64,000 nucleotides of DNA from Mytilus edulis (GCF_963676685.1 NC_092349.1:86192604-86256603); one strand, 5' to 3'; counted from the first letter of the stretch, positions 34,133-46,450 are shown. The notes: generated by a model from the sequence alone, not told the origin. Numbers and translations: made by a program.

Positions 34133-35278
34133 CTGAAATATTACGCAAACTATTTTTACAACACCGCCTGGAAGAAAGAGTCTTGAACTTGAATCATGAC
34201 AATTGAGGAAACTAAAATAACTCTGAATCCTGCAATTAAATAAAGAACAACATGAACTATCACCAGATAAAAAATATCGTAGCCCAAGGTACAGTCAAAA
34301 TAAGTAGGTTTATAAAAACTAAAAATATCAAACGTAATCAACAAACGGAATGACGAAAAACAACAATGCTATTGTCCTGGCCTCGTACAGTTATTTTTGG
34401 TCGACAGTGGTGAATCAAACTTGTTTTTTTCTATCTAAACTCCCAACTTGTCAATAAATCTATCAAAGACATCAACAAAAAACTGACATGTATGCCAACA
34501 AAAACGGTTTTGAAGTTGAAAGTAATTTGACATAGACGCAGGTATATCGTTTTAGCTGAAAACACATACATTTATCATTAGTACAATTTTGTGAAAACAT
34601 TAATACCATGTTCTAAACACAAAGGAAACAACATTATTTAAACCTCAAGCAACCGAACCGCATGTTTATACTCATTTTAGTATTTTAGGAACGGAATTTA
34701 TTTTATAAAGGAATTAATTTTGCAAAATGTTGTAGGTCTTTTTGATTTTAATATATCTTGATTTAGATTTAGTATGCTGTAATAATGATTTAGCATTCAG
34801 AAATTTCCCCAGACAGCGGTCGGTCTCGAATATTTCTATGTAAAACCAGCGAAACATAACAAATATGTCTACGAGTACATAAAAGGCGAAGAATACATTT
34901 GTAGTGTACCGCTCTTCAATAGTCATAAATCGATTTTTGGGTAACAGATTGAAAATGAGCAATATACATTACCGATGAGCAGAAAACAATGAAACAACAG
35001 ACACAATGAACTAAAACAAAGTAAACTCCAACAAACAGAGAAACGGATTATGGATAACAACTGTCATATCCCTGATTAAGAATATGACATAATAAGAAAA
35101 AAAACCGGCAAAACAACGTGACAATAATACATCAGAACATAACAACATATAAAACCGTACAATAATAATTGACACTTCCAAAGAATGAACGACAGTACAC
35201 CAGGACACCACACATGGAACACACAGATGAGTACACTTGTCTTATTATTTTTTTTAAAGGTATACACTACATAATTAA

Positions 35279-35490
35279 TGACCGTCTTTGTCCTATTAGA
35301 ATCGAAATAATTTATGGAAGCCATAGATTGTTGGAAATTTACACATGGCATGGGCCGTGATATTCAAGTTTTATCCTGAGCGTTAGCGAGGGATAAAATG
35401 AACGAATATCACGACCTGAGCCATGTATAGATTTCCAACAATCTATGGCTTCCTTGAATTATTTCGATTATAATAGGACAAAGACGGTCA
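35279..35490. mobile_element. Long hairpin element (212 bp), near-perfect inverted repeat
   Basis: The left arm starts TGACCGTCTTTGTCCTATTA and contains GGAAGCCATAGATTGTTGGA. The right arm is its complement, ending CGTCTTTGTCC inverted as GGACAAAGACGGTCA. The centre holds TTTTATCC, GAGCGTTAGCGAGG, GATAAAA. Arms of about 95 bases would fold into a long stem. It is a foldback MITE by structure; no coding capacity. Confidence 0.8.
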
Positions 35491-35551
35491 TTCAAAAAAT
35501 TAAGCGAGGGAGGTTTTGTTGTGTGTGTGTCTGTTCTTTTTTACTCCCTGT

Positions 35552-35602
35552 TAGATAAATCTCAAATATTCTAATAAATCTCAAATATTCTAATAAATCT
35601 AT
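35552..35602. repeat. Small direct repeat of 19 bp
   Basis: TAAATCTCAAATATTCTAA is present twice in a row, followed by a partial third TAAATCT. Confidence 0.75.
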
Positions 35603-36221
35603 AGCTTGCATGGATTATTTCGTGCATTACCGCTAACAAAAAATCTGTTTAATTCTTTAATTTCCAAACCCAACATTTACCATTTTAAATTTACATGTTT
35701 TTCTCATAAGCTACCGTCAAATCCAAAGTTAACATTTCGTAACTATGGAGCCTCCATTTCGACTTGCTGAAATTAGTAGATATGCGAATAATGCTAGAGA
35801 ATAGAAAATAAATAGTATATGAATTTCAATGGTTCACGGAACAGAAACTTTCAACTCTAGCGTTTTCATTTGCATGACGTCATGTTTTGAAATGACTTAA
35901 ATGCGCCAAAACCATTAATAGACTTTCGGGGAATATTCTTCTATTTTCATTTTGTTGATTTTTCCGAGCTCTTGTACATTTCTTCTTTTATTATGCATCC
36001 GAATAAGAATAAACATTATTTTGTCTTTTTTTAATTGCAATTTTCAAAACAATAAAATCGGCAAAGGGTTTGCAAACATCTTCCAATACATGTTGATTTA
36101 CGTGGAAAGTATATTGTAACATCCATATCTATATCTGTGAGTCTGCGCTTAGTATAGATATATCGAGAATATTATCACGGAGCGAAAGTAGCACAACATA
36201 TTAGAATTAAAAATATTTTTT

Positions 36222-36325
36222 TTGGAGGCCATACGGCGACCTAAAGTTATTAGTTTATGTGTCATTTGGTCACTTGTGGAGAGTTGTTTCATTGGCAATC
36301 ATACCACATCTTCCTTTTTTTTTTT
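36222..36325 (-). repeat. Dispersed repeat R1 (truncated)
   Basis: The complement reads GAAGATGTGGTATGATTGCC through CAAATGACACATAAAC to GTCGCCGTATGGCCTCC. Absent from block A at the matching position. Confidence 0.7.
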
Positions 36326-38004
36326 TATATTTGGCATTAATTAAAAAGATGTCTGCATGTTTGTTGATAACCTATAGCTAGTTCTGAAATTGCCGATTGG
36401 TTAATTTTTGGATATATTGGGGGTATTAGTAAAAGGTCAAATAAAATGCCGTTTTATTCCACTGTATTATTCATTGGATCTTTTAACAACACATTATACC
36501 AAGCAACTTCTTATTCCGCCAAAAGAATAGCGGGGATCTAAGAATAAGATATACACCAGTATTTTTTTTTAACAATTACACCATTTTTTGGCACTAAATG
36601 CTGTTTCAATTTTCTGAAACATCAAGTTTTTTCAATACATTTATTTCTTCTTAAACGTTTTTTTCTACATTTTTCATTATTAGTTTTTCATGTGAATCAT
36701 GGTTAATTCAATTTTTCTTTCAATTCAAGAATGCCATTTTATTTTTATAATAGAAAGAAAAAATAATATATAGCCAAGCGTACGTCTACACATATTTGAT
36801 CTCTACTAAGTAGTTCACAATATGAAACATGTGAAAGGTAAATGCAAAACGTAAAGTCTTTCATCAAAAGACTACTAATTGTTCTAGTTATATATTTGAT
36901 TATCTATAATTTTTCCGAAACACAATAGTATAATCATGTTTTTATGACAAACAGATATGTATTCAATTAACAGTCCGAGCAATGTATAATAATAGTTTGT
37001 CTATCTTGTCATCATATTCTTTGTTTTTGTCTCGGAACATTTCCTCAAAATCTCCATCTGTTAAATCTACTTCAACTGCATTCGTTGTAATTTTATTTAC
37101 TTAATTAAATATCAAACATTAAGTATAAACACATTGCGACACATAATGAATGTGAATTATAGCTACATGTATATAATTATAATGTCAAACAAATGTTGTA
37201 CAATGCGAAAATAAACGCATCATATATATCAGGCTGAAAGGATGCGAGCGGTTACGTTAAGGACACACTCATCAGTTACTGGAAAACAAAAATTTAAAAA
37301 GCCAGATAAAGTTCGAAATTGAAGAGTATTAAGTACCATCAGTTTCGAGAGATTTTGTCAAATACAGCTAGATGGTAGAGAAATCTTATTGCTGGGGTAG
37401 TTTATTCTAACATTCTAAGTTTTGTAAAGAACGATTTGTTTCTAGACCTTATCAATGCTAATTCATGTTCAGTATTACTTAGTGTAGAAATACATAGTTG
37501 TGTTTTTAAAAATTGATGAAAGAATCTATATTCTCAAAGGCTTAGAACATGATTTAAGAAAATATTTAACCAAACATAACTGCATAAACTTCAAAATAAC
37601 GATATAAAAACACGAAAGAATTCTTTGTAAGATAATTTCGGGGCAATGATCGAATATCAAAGCATAATGTAAGCATCGGTTTTATTTGGAACGAAAATAT
37701 CATAAACTGCATTTTAAAAGGCTTTCAAACAGATTGAAGAAAGTGAATTTAAACGTCAATGTTCAAATAATGTCTGAGTTGTGTATTACATAATTGAAGA
37801 ACAAACTGTAGCATTACCTAACAAACTAAATATCACTATCCAGGGATTATAATTATAAAGGTGTATTATTATTTCAGGAATTTTTTACAAACAAAATCAG
37901 AATAGAAACTCCCAAAGAAGGCAATGATGAACTAAAAAGTTATTAAAACAAAAGTAATAGCTATAGTAAACTAGCAACGCCAAGTAAAAAAACACACTAT
38001 AAAA

Positions 38005-38375
38005 AAAGACAAATTAACGAACTACAGTGCACAAAACACTACAATGAAAACAAACTAACGAGCTACATTGCACGAAACACTACATTGAAAACAAACTAAC
38101 GAACCACAGTGCACAAAACACAACATTGAAAACAAACTAACGAACTACAGTGCACAAAACACTACATTGAAAACAAACTAACGACCCACTGTGCACAAAA
38201 CACTACATTGAAAACAAACTAACGAACTACAGTGCACAAAACACTACATTGAAAACAAACTAACGAACAACAGTGCACAACACACTCCATTGAAAACAAA
38301 CTAACGAACTACAGTGCACAAAACACTACATTGAAAACAAACTAACGAACCACAGTGCACAAAACACTACATAGA
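38005..38375. repeat. 41-bp minisatellite, about nine copies
   Basis: The unit is ACAGTGCACAAAACACTACA followed by TTGAAAACAAACTAACGAACT, with few changes between copies. Its right end runs into CACTACATAGAAAACTAAAG, the internal R2 motif. This suggests that the array arose by amplification of a segment of an R2 copy. Private to block B. Confidence 0.88.
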
Positions 38376-38575
38376 AAACTAAAGACTGAGCAGTTCGAAC
38401 CCAATCAGAAAATTGAGCGAACGCAGGTGCTTCCGGAATTGTAAAAAGTAAAATATCAAAAATTACCAAACTGAAAAATAAATCAAAACGGAAAGTACTT
38501 AACCAACACATCTATCTAATGGAAAACTGATGTTATATTTCTGACTTGGTTTAGGCATATCTTGGAGTATAAAAT

Positions 38576-40060
38576 ATTACATTAAACATCTCACTTATAT
38601 GATATTTAAATAAAATTCCATGTTATTCACAATTAAACAGATATAAAAGGTAAAAAAGTCAATGATTTTGGTACATCAGTCCAAATAATAATATAATCTT
38701 TCTCATTATGAACCATAACGATAGTTGAATCGGTACACTACTGCTGCCTTCCTATTTTTGCGAAAATCACGAAAAAGAAATAACGATATAGTCTTTGAAA
38801 TATCTCAAACTTGCTGCGAACAGAGATTGACACATTGTTTCATTTAAAAATATAACATAAGTACCGATACCAAGGTATAGTCATTCCATAAAAAACTGAC
38901 AAGATCAAATTAAATCACCCAACGGAATGATATATAAAAAATTTCATTTTCCTGGCCTAGAACAGGTACAATATATTTTCCGACCAAAAAGGTGGATTTA
39001 GCTCAAGGAACCGTAAATGAGCTATGTCGCAGATTTTGCTAAAATTATAAATGCAACCTTGGCCCAATCAACTACAACTGAAAATCGAAAAAAGCAATGC
39101 ATTTATCTCTTTTATTATCTGAAATATCAAAGATTGATTTGACTGAGTAAATGAAAAAAAGATTACTTGAATATTATAATTTTTCGAGCGCTTGAAAAAG
39201 CACATTAATTTTGTTATTTTTGTTTAGTTCAATATTTGTGTTTTCTGTGTATGTTTTGACTGACTTTCAATTGCCACTCCGCCATTTTGATTTTTTTTTC
39301 AACCCGAGATTTGAAATTTCCCTTTAAAAACATTTTTCAAAATTATGTTGTTTTTTTATGTTTTTTTTTTTTTATTTATAACTAAAAATTTGAATAGAAC
39401 AATACATACAGTTACATAATCTAAATTTCAGTTTCAATTATGTGAGTGTTTCATTGATTTATCAGGTGTAATACCACCAAATCATGGTACGTCACATCCG
39501 GTTGTATACGAAAGTAGGTCTAAAAAACTATTCCTTTGAATTTGACAGTTGTATGTAATTAATCCTACATTTTATTGCAGTAAAAACATTTCTGTGTCAT
39601 AAACATATGTCTTGGGTATTTCAAAACACCATTATTTTTTATTTGGAATTTCTATAGAACATTTTGTAATCTTGAGGTTACATGGTGACTAAACCTTGTA
39701 CATAGATAAAATAAGGGGAGACATTTGATTGGTTAACTTCCAATGATGGTTATTTTCTTATATGCAATGAAATGTTATTTGATTTTTTTTCTATTGTACT
39801 GGACAGGATAAAACTTTACTCATGCCAAGTATTTCTTTATTTGAAACAAAGATAAATTCTGCAAATTTTTTTGAAAATTGCAAATTTAACAAAGACTAAT
39901 AGGGGAAAATCAATGGTGGTATTACTCCTAATAGTAATAAAAATTTCATCTTGAAACATTTTTTTATTACAATTAGCATAAAGTTCTATATTTTCTTTAG
40001 ATTAAAACTACATTACATATAAAACATTAATATGATCCATAGCTTTTAAATTCTATGTTA
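38576..40060. other. Block B-specific sequence, nothing recognised
   Basis: AT-rich with poly-T runs (39288-39372). A block A-like GTCCTGGCCT motif recurs near 38950. I see no gene. Confidence 0.4.
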
Positions 40061-40714
40061 TTTGGTCTCTGGAGGAGAGTTGTTTTAATTTTACTTTATC
40101 ATTGAATTGTTATATCAGTAGTAATTATCTATTTATAGCATGCTTTGCAATAAAGTTAAACGCAGCCATTTTTAACAGAACGTAATGAAAGTTCCCTTAA
40201 TTTTTGTCTTTGATTAAAATTAACACTTAACTTATTATAACATTCTAAACGCCTTTCTGGGTTAATCTTGACCAAGAACGCTTAAATTCAAAGTTTAAAA
40301 TCATGCATACGCACCGAAACAAGTCAAGAGCTACAGAAAATGTAGTGTACAATGCGAAATCTCGTACGAACAGTTTAATATAATGCACTGTTATTGTTCT
40401 AAGTTTTTTTATATCCAACATTTTAAACCAATGAACGCCACAGACACAAAAACTAGCTTGGCAGTAATTCTAGAGTCCAGTTTCATGTCTAATCAAACAG
40501 ATTTTAGTAATTCAGAAATCAGTTTAGTGATGCATATGACAGACCAAAATAAAACAGTGATTACATATACTGGACGGAGTAGCAGGTTCCCAAAAGTTAC
40601 ATACAACTCACCTTTAATTCGAAAAAGGTCAAGTAGATGTATACGTAAGAGTTCACAACAAATCAGTTTATTTATACAGTTAAGCTCTAAACTCCCGATT
40701 TGAACCTGTACCAT

Positions 40715-41115
40715 TTAAAAAAGGGACGAAAGATACCAAAGGGAGAGTCAAACTCATAGATAGACGACGCCATGGCTAAAAATAAAAAGACAAACAGACA
40801 AATTATATTACACATGACACAACATAGAAAACTAAAGAGTAAGCAACATGAACCCCACCAAAAATACGGGGTGATCTCAGGTTCGCGGAAGGGTAAGCAG
40901 ATCCTGCTCCACATGTGGCACCTGTCGTGTTGTCTATGTTATTACAAATCCGGTAAATAGTCTAATTCGGTATAGGTCTCATTCGTGAAAAGGGAAAGGG
41001 TAAAGTAGTTACGACATAAGGAACATATTCGATATCATCTGTGAAACGGTTATTCCATAACGGTCAACCAACTCGTGATGGCGTCCGTAAAATTTAAGAA
41101 GGGATGATTCCAATT
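40715..41115 (+). repeat. Dispersed repeat R2, long copy abutting the DIRS-type element
   Basis: Runs from GGGACGAAAGATACCAAAGG to GGCGTCCGTAAAATTTAAGA. The truncated reverse transcriptase begins immediately after it, so the R2 insertion or a deletion at its edge marks the left end of that element. Confidence 0.72.
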
Positions 41116-41612
41116 TAATTTGGATATATGTCCACAGCAGCTCACGTATTAAGGTTTTTCGTGGGAAGATAAATTTTATTGCTTCACTGTTTTGCATTTG
41201 GTCTTTCAACGGATCCTTACATATTTACAAAGTGTCTCAGACCATTGGTCAAGTATTGGAGAAAAAATGGTATAAAAATAGTTTTATATCTTGATGGTGG
41301 ATTTGGTATGAATAACGAAAATAACGAATATATCAAATATGCTGAATTTGTGAAACAATCACTTTTGAGTGCGGGTTTTCTTCTGAACGAAAAAAAAAAT
41401 CAGTTTTTACTCCTGTACAGAAGTCGGAGTGGTTGGGAATCATTTGGGATTCATGTAATTTCACTTTGTGCATTCCTCAAAGGAGAATTGAAGAATTATT
41501 ACAATCTATTCATAATGTTTTCAGAGAAATTCCGTATATATCTGCCCGAAATTTAGCCCAGGTAACGGGTAGAATTATAAGTATGTCTTCTGTGATCGGA
41601 AATATTACTTAA
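41110..41612 (+). pseudogene. DIRS-type reverse transcriptase (5'-truncated, frameshifted)
   Basis: An upstream frame gives GFSWEDKFYCFTVL. After a frameshift the main frame (41179-41556) gives FGLSTDPYIFTKCLRPLVKY and KIVLYLDGGFG, and a third frame continues ARNLAQVTGRIISMSSVIGN. The catalytic YLDD of this family reads YLDG (second Asp lost). The fingers region and everything before it are missing. It is inactive as it stands. Confidence 0.82.
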
Positions 41613-41633
41613 ATAATGGCTAGATATTGATAT

Positions 41634-42266
41634 ATGTCTATAGAAAGTAGAATGTCATGGGATAGTTATTTAGTTTTAGATAGTAAAAGCTTTGTGATAT
41701 CAGAATTAAAGTTCTGGCTTGATAACATTGCAAATGTAAATTTTAAAACATTAAATCAATATAGTCAGTCGCATGTAATGGTATATTCTGATGCTAGCAG
41801 CATAGCTGCCGGAGCATGTACAGTAGAGTTGGAAAGTAAAAAAATTCACACTATGTGGAAATCCACTGAAATGTTAAAGAGTTCCACGTTGAGGGAACTG
41901 AAGTCCATAGAATTGGCGTTGATGTCTTATCAACATGCTTTTCCTGGAAAATCCTTAAAATGGCTAACTGATAATCAAAATGGTGTCACAATTGTTCAAG
42001 CAGGCAGCATGAAAGAAAAACTGCAAGATAAAGTAATTCTATTTTTTACTATTTGTTTACAAAAGAGAATCTCCATTAACATACAATGGATTCCAAGAGG
42101 TGAAAATTCGAAAGCTGATTATATCAGTAAAATCATTGATTATGAAGACTGGGGTGTTTCAGAATTTTTCTATATATTTATTAACGACCTTTGGGGTCCT
42201 TATACAGTCGATCGTTTTGCTAGTTCTCTTAACACAACACTAGAAAGATTTAACTCGTTATTCTAG
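41634..42266 (+). pseudogene. DIRS-type RNase H domain
   Basis: A 210-codon stop-free stretch with RNase H motifs in order: MVYSDASSIAAGA, STLRELKSIELAL, LKWLTDNQNGV and RGENSKADYIS. Then comes the DIRS-typical linker WGPYTVDRFASSLNT...RFNSLF. A stop follows, and recognisable sequence (TEAVDCFTQN, GENNWIVPF) continues with further stops to about 42420. It would remove RNA from the RNA-DNA hybrid during replication of the element. Confidence 0.85.
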
Positions 42267-42589
42267 AATGTAAATACAGAAGCTGTAGACTGTTTTACGC
42301 AGAATTGATTTGGTGAAAACAATTGGATTGTACCATTTATTTACTAAGGGTTGAGAGCTATAAAACATGTAATTGTTAGTAAAGCTAGAGGTACTTTAAT
42401 TGTACCAAAATGGATATCTGCGATCTATTAAACTTTACTTTTTGATAAAAATATGATTATATATCTGATGTTATTGAATTTAAAAATACAAGTGGTATTT
42501 TTGTCAGTGGTTCTAATAGAAAATTCATTTGTGGCACTGAGCCTTTTATTGCTCCAGTATTGGCAGTAAAATTAGATGCGACAAGGATA

Positions 42590-42840
42590 ACAAGGCCCTT
42601 GTGCACGAATGTGTATTGTAGCTGGCGAGGTTAAAGTGGCGATGCCCTAGTACACGAATGTTTCTTGTAGCTGGCGAGGTTAAAGTAACGAGGCCCTAGT
42701 ACACGAATGTGTATTGTAGCAGGCACGGTTGTTGTTGATAATGCCCTAGTGTGTATATACATTGTAGAAATCATTGTTGTATTCAACACGGCACTAATGT
42801 ATTTAGCATTGTAGCTGGCATGGTTAAATAAATATTGGAC
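42590..42840. repeat. Minisatellite of about 55 bp within the DIRS relic
   Basis: About four to five copies of GAGGCCCTAGTACACGAATG then TGTATTGTAGCTGGCGAGG and TTAAAGTAAC, decaying toward the right. It lies between the RNase H and recombinase parts, where no protein motif is visible. Confidence 0.78.
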
Positions 42841-43119
42841 CTGTTATTTTTACAATGGCATGGTTCACTTGTATAAAAGTTTTAATACTTTGACATTTTA
42901 TAATGTTTGTTTCACGATTGCACATTTTTCATAAATTTTTCGAGTTGGTAGAAGGAAACAGAATTCAGTTATTTCGGAACTTTCTACATTGAAAGCTAGA
43001 TTACCAGCGTACTGCTTGAGCTCACGTTCTCTGAACACTCGTAAAAAGCACCAGTATGTCTTTATACTTTCTGTTAGTGGACTAAAATACATAATATTAC
43101 TCCATTACCTTCATCTGAT

Positions 43120-44046
43120 TATACAGTTTCTATATATTTGATTCACATTTCAATGAATGTAAAATCGGCTAGCAAGATAAATGAAGTAATATTCGCCATT
43201 GGCTGGGCACATAAATTGGCTGGATGTAATTATCCTTGTACATCTGAATTAGTAACGTTTGTTAACGAAGGAGCACAGAGAAAATTGGGACATTTTATCA
43301 CTAATAATTATCCTATTACACCAGACATTTTGCGAAAGATTGTTCATACTTATGGTCATCTTAATAGTAATCTAAAGGACTTAAGAACTGTTTGTATGTG
43401 TTTATTAAGCTATGCAGGTTTTTAAAGGTTATCAGAACTAGTTCATTTGAGAGGTATTGATATAACGATTTATTCTACACACGCAAATTTATATTTGGCG
43501 TAGAGTAAAACTGATATTTACAGAGAAGGGAGGGATGTGGTTATTTCTAGAACTAATTTTGTAACTTGTCCGGTTTCTATGCTAGAACGATGTCTCAAAT
43601 TAGCTAGTATTACATCAAATTCTGATGAATTTATTTTTAGAACTGTTAATTTTTGTAAGTCTGATAATTCTTATAAACTTAAAAGTACAGGCCCGTTGTC
43701 ATACACGAGAGCTCGGGAAATACTACTTTCAAGTTTACAGAGTAAAGGCTTAGATAGTAAAAAAATTGGACTGCATAGTCTTCGTTCAGGAGGGGCATCG
43801 GATGCTGCAGCGGCTGGTGTAGAGGACAGATTGTTCAAAAAGCATGGTCGATGGAAAAGTGTCACAGCAAAAGACGGTTATGTTAAAGAGTCTTTGAAGG
43901 AAAGACTGTCTGTAACAAATAACATAGGAATTAAATTATGTGTTTTTTATTTTATTTTTTCTTTACCCTTTCTTAATTTTTCGAAGCTTTGCTGCACACT
44001 GTTAGGCGAGCTTATCATATACAACGGTGTTGAGTTTATTTTGTAA
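43120..44046 (+). pseudogene. DIRS-type tyrosine recombinase
   Basis: The N-terminal SAM-like part (43138-43425) reads LVTFVNEGAQRKLGHFITNN and LKDLRTVCMCLLSYAGF, then a stop, then RLSELVHLRG, which carries the first catalytic Arg. The C-terminal part (43537-44046) has IGLHSLRSGGASDA (H-x-x-R), KHGRWKSVTA (the His/Trp position) and KDGYVKES with the likely nucleophile Tyr. Catalytic residues are therefore kept, although stops at about 43423 and 43501 interrupt the frame. In this class it inserts circular DNA copies without target-site duplication. Confidence 0.85.
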
Positions 44047-45518
44047 ATAATTTATTTTCGCTTGAAGTTATGAATTAGAACATAATCAATATTAAGTACA
44101 GTATTGCGGAGCATGTATGGAACGGATTTGAACTCTGCGCAGGAGATTGCGTCATTGTGTCAAATTAAATAAAATATTACGTTGTAGCCATGAAAGTAAG
44201 ATGACTAATTTTTCAGATTGGGGAACTGCTTAAATAGCATGGTGACACTGATTTTTTAGATGAGGTATATTAGTCACAGTGAATTTGGTTGAGGTATACA
44301 AATAACAGCTACTAAAGTTCATAGGACACAAACTTACTTTTATTTTTAATTTTTATGTGTAGTCATGCCGAGTTACAATCCTACGGTGTTGAATAATAGA
44401 AATGGCATATAAAATCTTGCTGACCCGTATATATAGTTCATTAGTTCATACGTTTTCTGTATGATATTTATAGGAAATTTTTCAACATTCATAATAACGT
44501 TTTCTTGTTGAGTTGATAAAATGCAAAAGTCACAACAGTTTAAACAATTCCACTAGTGTTTTCAAACTACTACTTTCGTTAATTATAAATCAAACTACAC
44601 TTAATTAAGTAAGTTACATCTGCATAACAGTGATTTATAAATTATTTGGCAGCATCTGGTAATGATATTTCTATTTATCAGAGACAAATTAAGATCACAG
44701 CATATATCAAACTTAGTGTCTCACTGAAATTAATGAGATGAAAACCACTTAATTTATGATCACACAAGGAATATTATCCACATGTTAGGAAACGTGTATT
44801 GTACAAAGATAATGATATTCTCCTTGGAGTAGATCATGTCTCAACACCTTAATTATTTGATTTCTAGACACCCACACAATATACATGTAGCAAATGGAAG
44901 TTTTTAGCGACCTTAACTGGCTATACAGCCCTTGCTCTGTCGTTATAATATAGAACACTTGTAATAATTACAAAGTCAATGCTCGTATAATGTATCATGT
45001 GTCAAGTGTCATGAGTCGTGTGGAATAAAACATATAAGTTTATCACATTAAACAGAGTAAAGTTTTAAAATGATGGAGAATGTAGTCAGTAGGTCAAATC
45101 AATAATACATCTGTCCGTTTAAGTAAGAATAATTCTTTATCCGATTGGAGAACTACTCAAATATCATGGTGATATGTGTGGTATTTCTAAAGATACTTTT
45201 TCGCTATTTTTTTTAAGCATTGTACAAAAATGCAGATTTTCAAATGGCCATTCGAGCACCAGTTTTATAGTTTTATGGTTGATATTCCCCCTTTATTTAC
45301 CAAGTTTTAGAATAGTTTTATTGATATACAAGAAATTTTTGGTATTTCTAAATGGATGATTATACAAATTATTTTCATTTACCTGATTGTGTAAAATATG
45401 ACATAATGTTTTTCAAAGTTGATGTTTTTCTGAAATCGTTTAGTGTTTCACATCGGTACTTTTCCTACAATTATTCATCCCTTGTTTTTTTTAACTATGT
45501 ATTTTACATTGCATCATA

Positions 45519-46000
45519 CACAGGCAAATTTCACTCACATCAATTTCACGTGAATTTAAATTCATGTGAATCTCACGTGAAATTCACATCAATTTCACCT
45601 CAAACGAGCTTATACGTGAAACTCACGTGAAAACAATTTTTGTGAGTTTCATGTGATTCTTGTGTGAAACTCATGTGAATTTCACATGAAAATCACGTAA
45701 ACTTTTTCATGTGAAATTGACATGAATTTTTAAAATAGAGTAATTCAAATAACATCAAAATTTTTAAATGTAATTAAAATCATGAAAAATATCAAATTTT
45801 TTTGTTGTAAATTTCACGTGAAATTCATGTGAAAAATTTCACATCAGATTCATGTGAATCTCAATTCACGTGAAATTCACATGAAAATTTTCACGTGAGT
45901 TTCAGGTATAAGCTCGATTGAGGTGAATCTTACGTGAAATTTTTCATGTGAATTTCACGTGAGATTGATGTGAAATTCATGTGAGCAAATTTTGCCCGTG
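45519..46000. mobile_element. TA-flanked foldback element made of TTCACGTGAA-like palindromes
   Basis: The ends are inverted: CACAGGCAAATTTCACTCAC at the left and the complement of GTGAGCAAATTTTGCCCGTG at the right, flanked by TA on both sides (45517-45518, 46001-46002). Both arms, about 200 bases each, consist almost wholly of TTCACGTGAA, TTCATGTGAA and related words, and both contain a CGAGCTTATAC-like motif at the matching place. The middle is AT-rich. A TA duplication suggests mobilisation by a Tc1/mariner-type transposase (inference). Confidence 0.82.
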
Positions 46001-46129
46001 TAGATCAAATTTATTCGTTCATTGTGCGTTAATTTTTGCTGCTACTTTTTGATTGAGTTAAGCCATTCCAATTGTATAGTGTGTCTTTTTATGTTGTGAC
46101 ATTACACTATTGTTTCAGATAAGGGAGCA

Positions 46130-46450
46130 GGTTTGGTACTATTAAAACTTTTAATCCCGCTGCAATTGTTTGCACCTGTCCTAAGTCAGGAATCTGATGT
46201 TCAATAGGTGTTGTTTGTTTATGCTGTTCGTAAGTGTTTCTCGTTTCTCGTTTTTTATATAGATAAGACCGTTGTTTTTCCAGTTTGAATGGTTTTAAAC
46301 TAGTAATTGTTTTGGGCCCTTATAGCTTGCTATTCGGTGTGAGCCAAGGCTTCATGTTGAAGACCGTACCTTGACCTATAATGGTTTACTGTTGTAAATT
46401 GTGACTTGCATTAAGAGTTGTCTCATAGGCTCTCATACCACATATTTGTA
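46130..46450 (-). repeat. Composite dispersed repeat ending in R1
   Basis: The second copy of the composite seen at 11281-11625, with the same module order and orientation but more diverged (GATTGCC region degraded). Confidence 0.6.

Larger units (their letters stand above)
32640..40680. repeat. Block B: second copy of the large direct duplication
   Basis: Matches block A in order (see block A) but is longer. Insertions include about 33240-33980 (with a minus-strand family H piece), the hairpin at 35279-35490, R1 at 36222-36325, the 41-bp minisatellite at 38005-38375 and a stretch from about 38600 to 40060 in which I recognise nothing. The candidate exon at 34063-34132 is its only coding-like part. 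Confidence 0.8.
41100..44050 (+). mobile_element. DIRS/Ngaro-type tyrosine-recombinase retrotransposon relic
   Basis: The order is reverse transcriptase, RNase H, then tyrosine recombinase on one strand, with no integrase or LTR. This order is characteristic of DIRS-like elements. The gag part and the first reverse-transcriptase blocks are lost. Several stops and at least one frameshift interrupt the frames. It separates block B from unit U4. The class is well supported by domain order; the subfamily is not determined. Confidence 0.85.

Noticed and set aside
34156..34344. Hydrophobic 62-codon minus frame upstream of the block B exon
   Set aside because: Block A has several stops in the aligned frame, so there is no sign of conservation.
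40383..40703. 106-codon plus frame in block B
   Set aside because: The aligned region of block A (about 17770-18110) does not keep the frame, and I see no domain.
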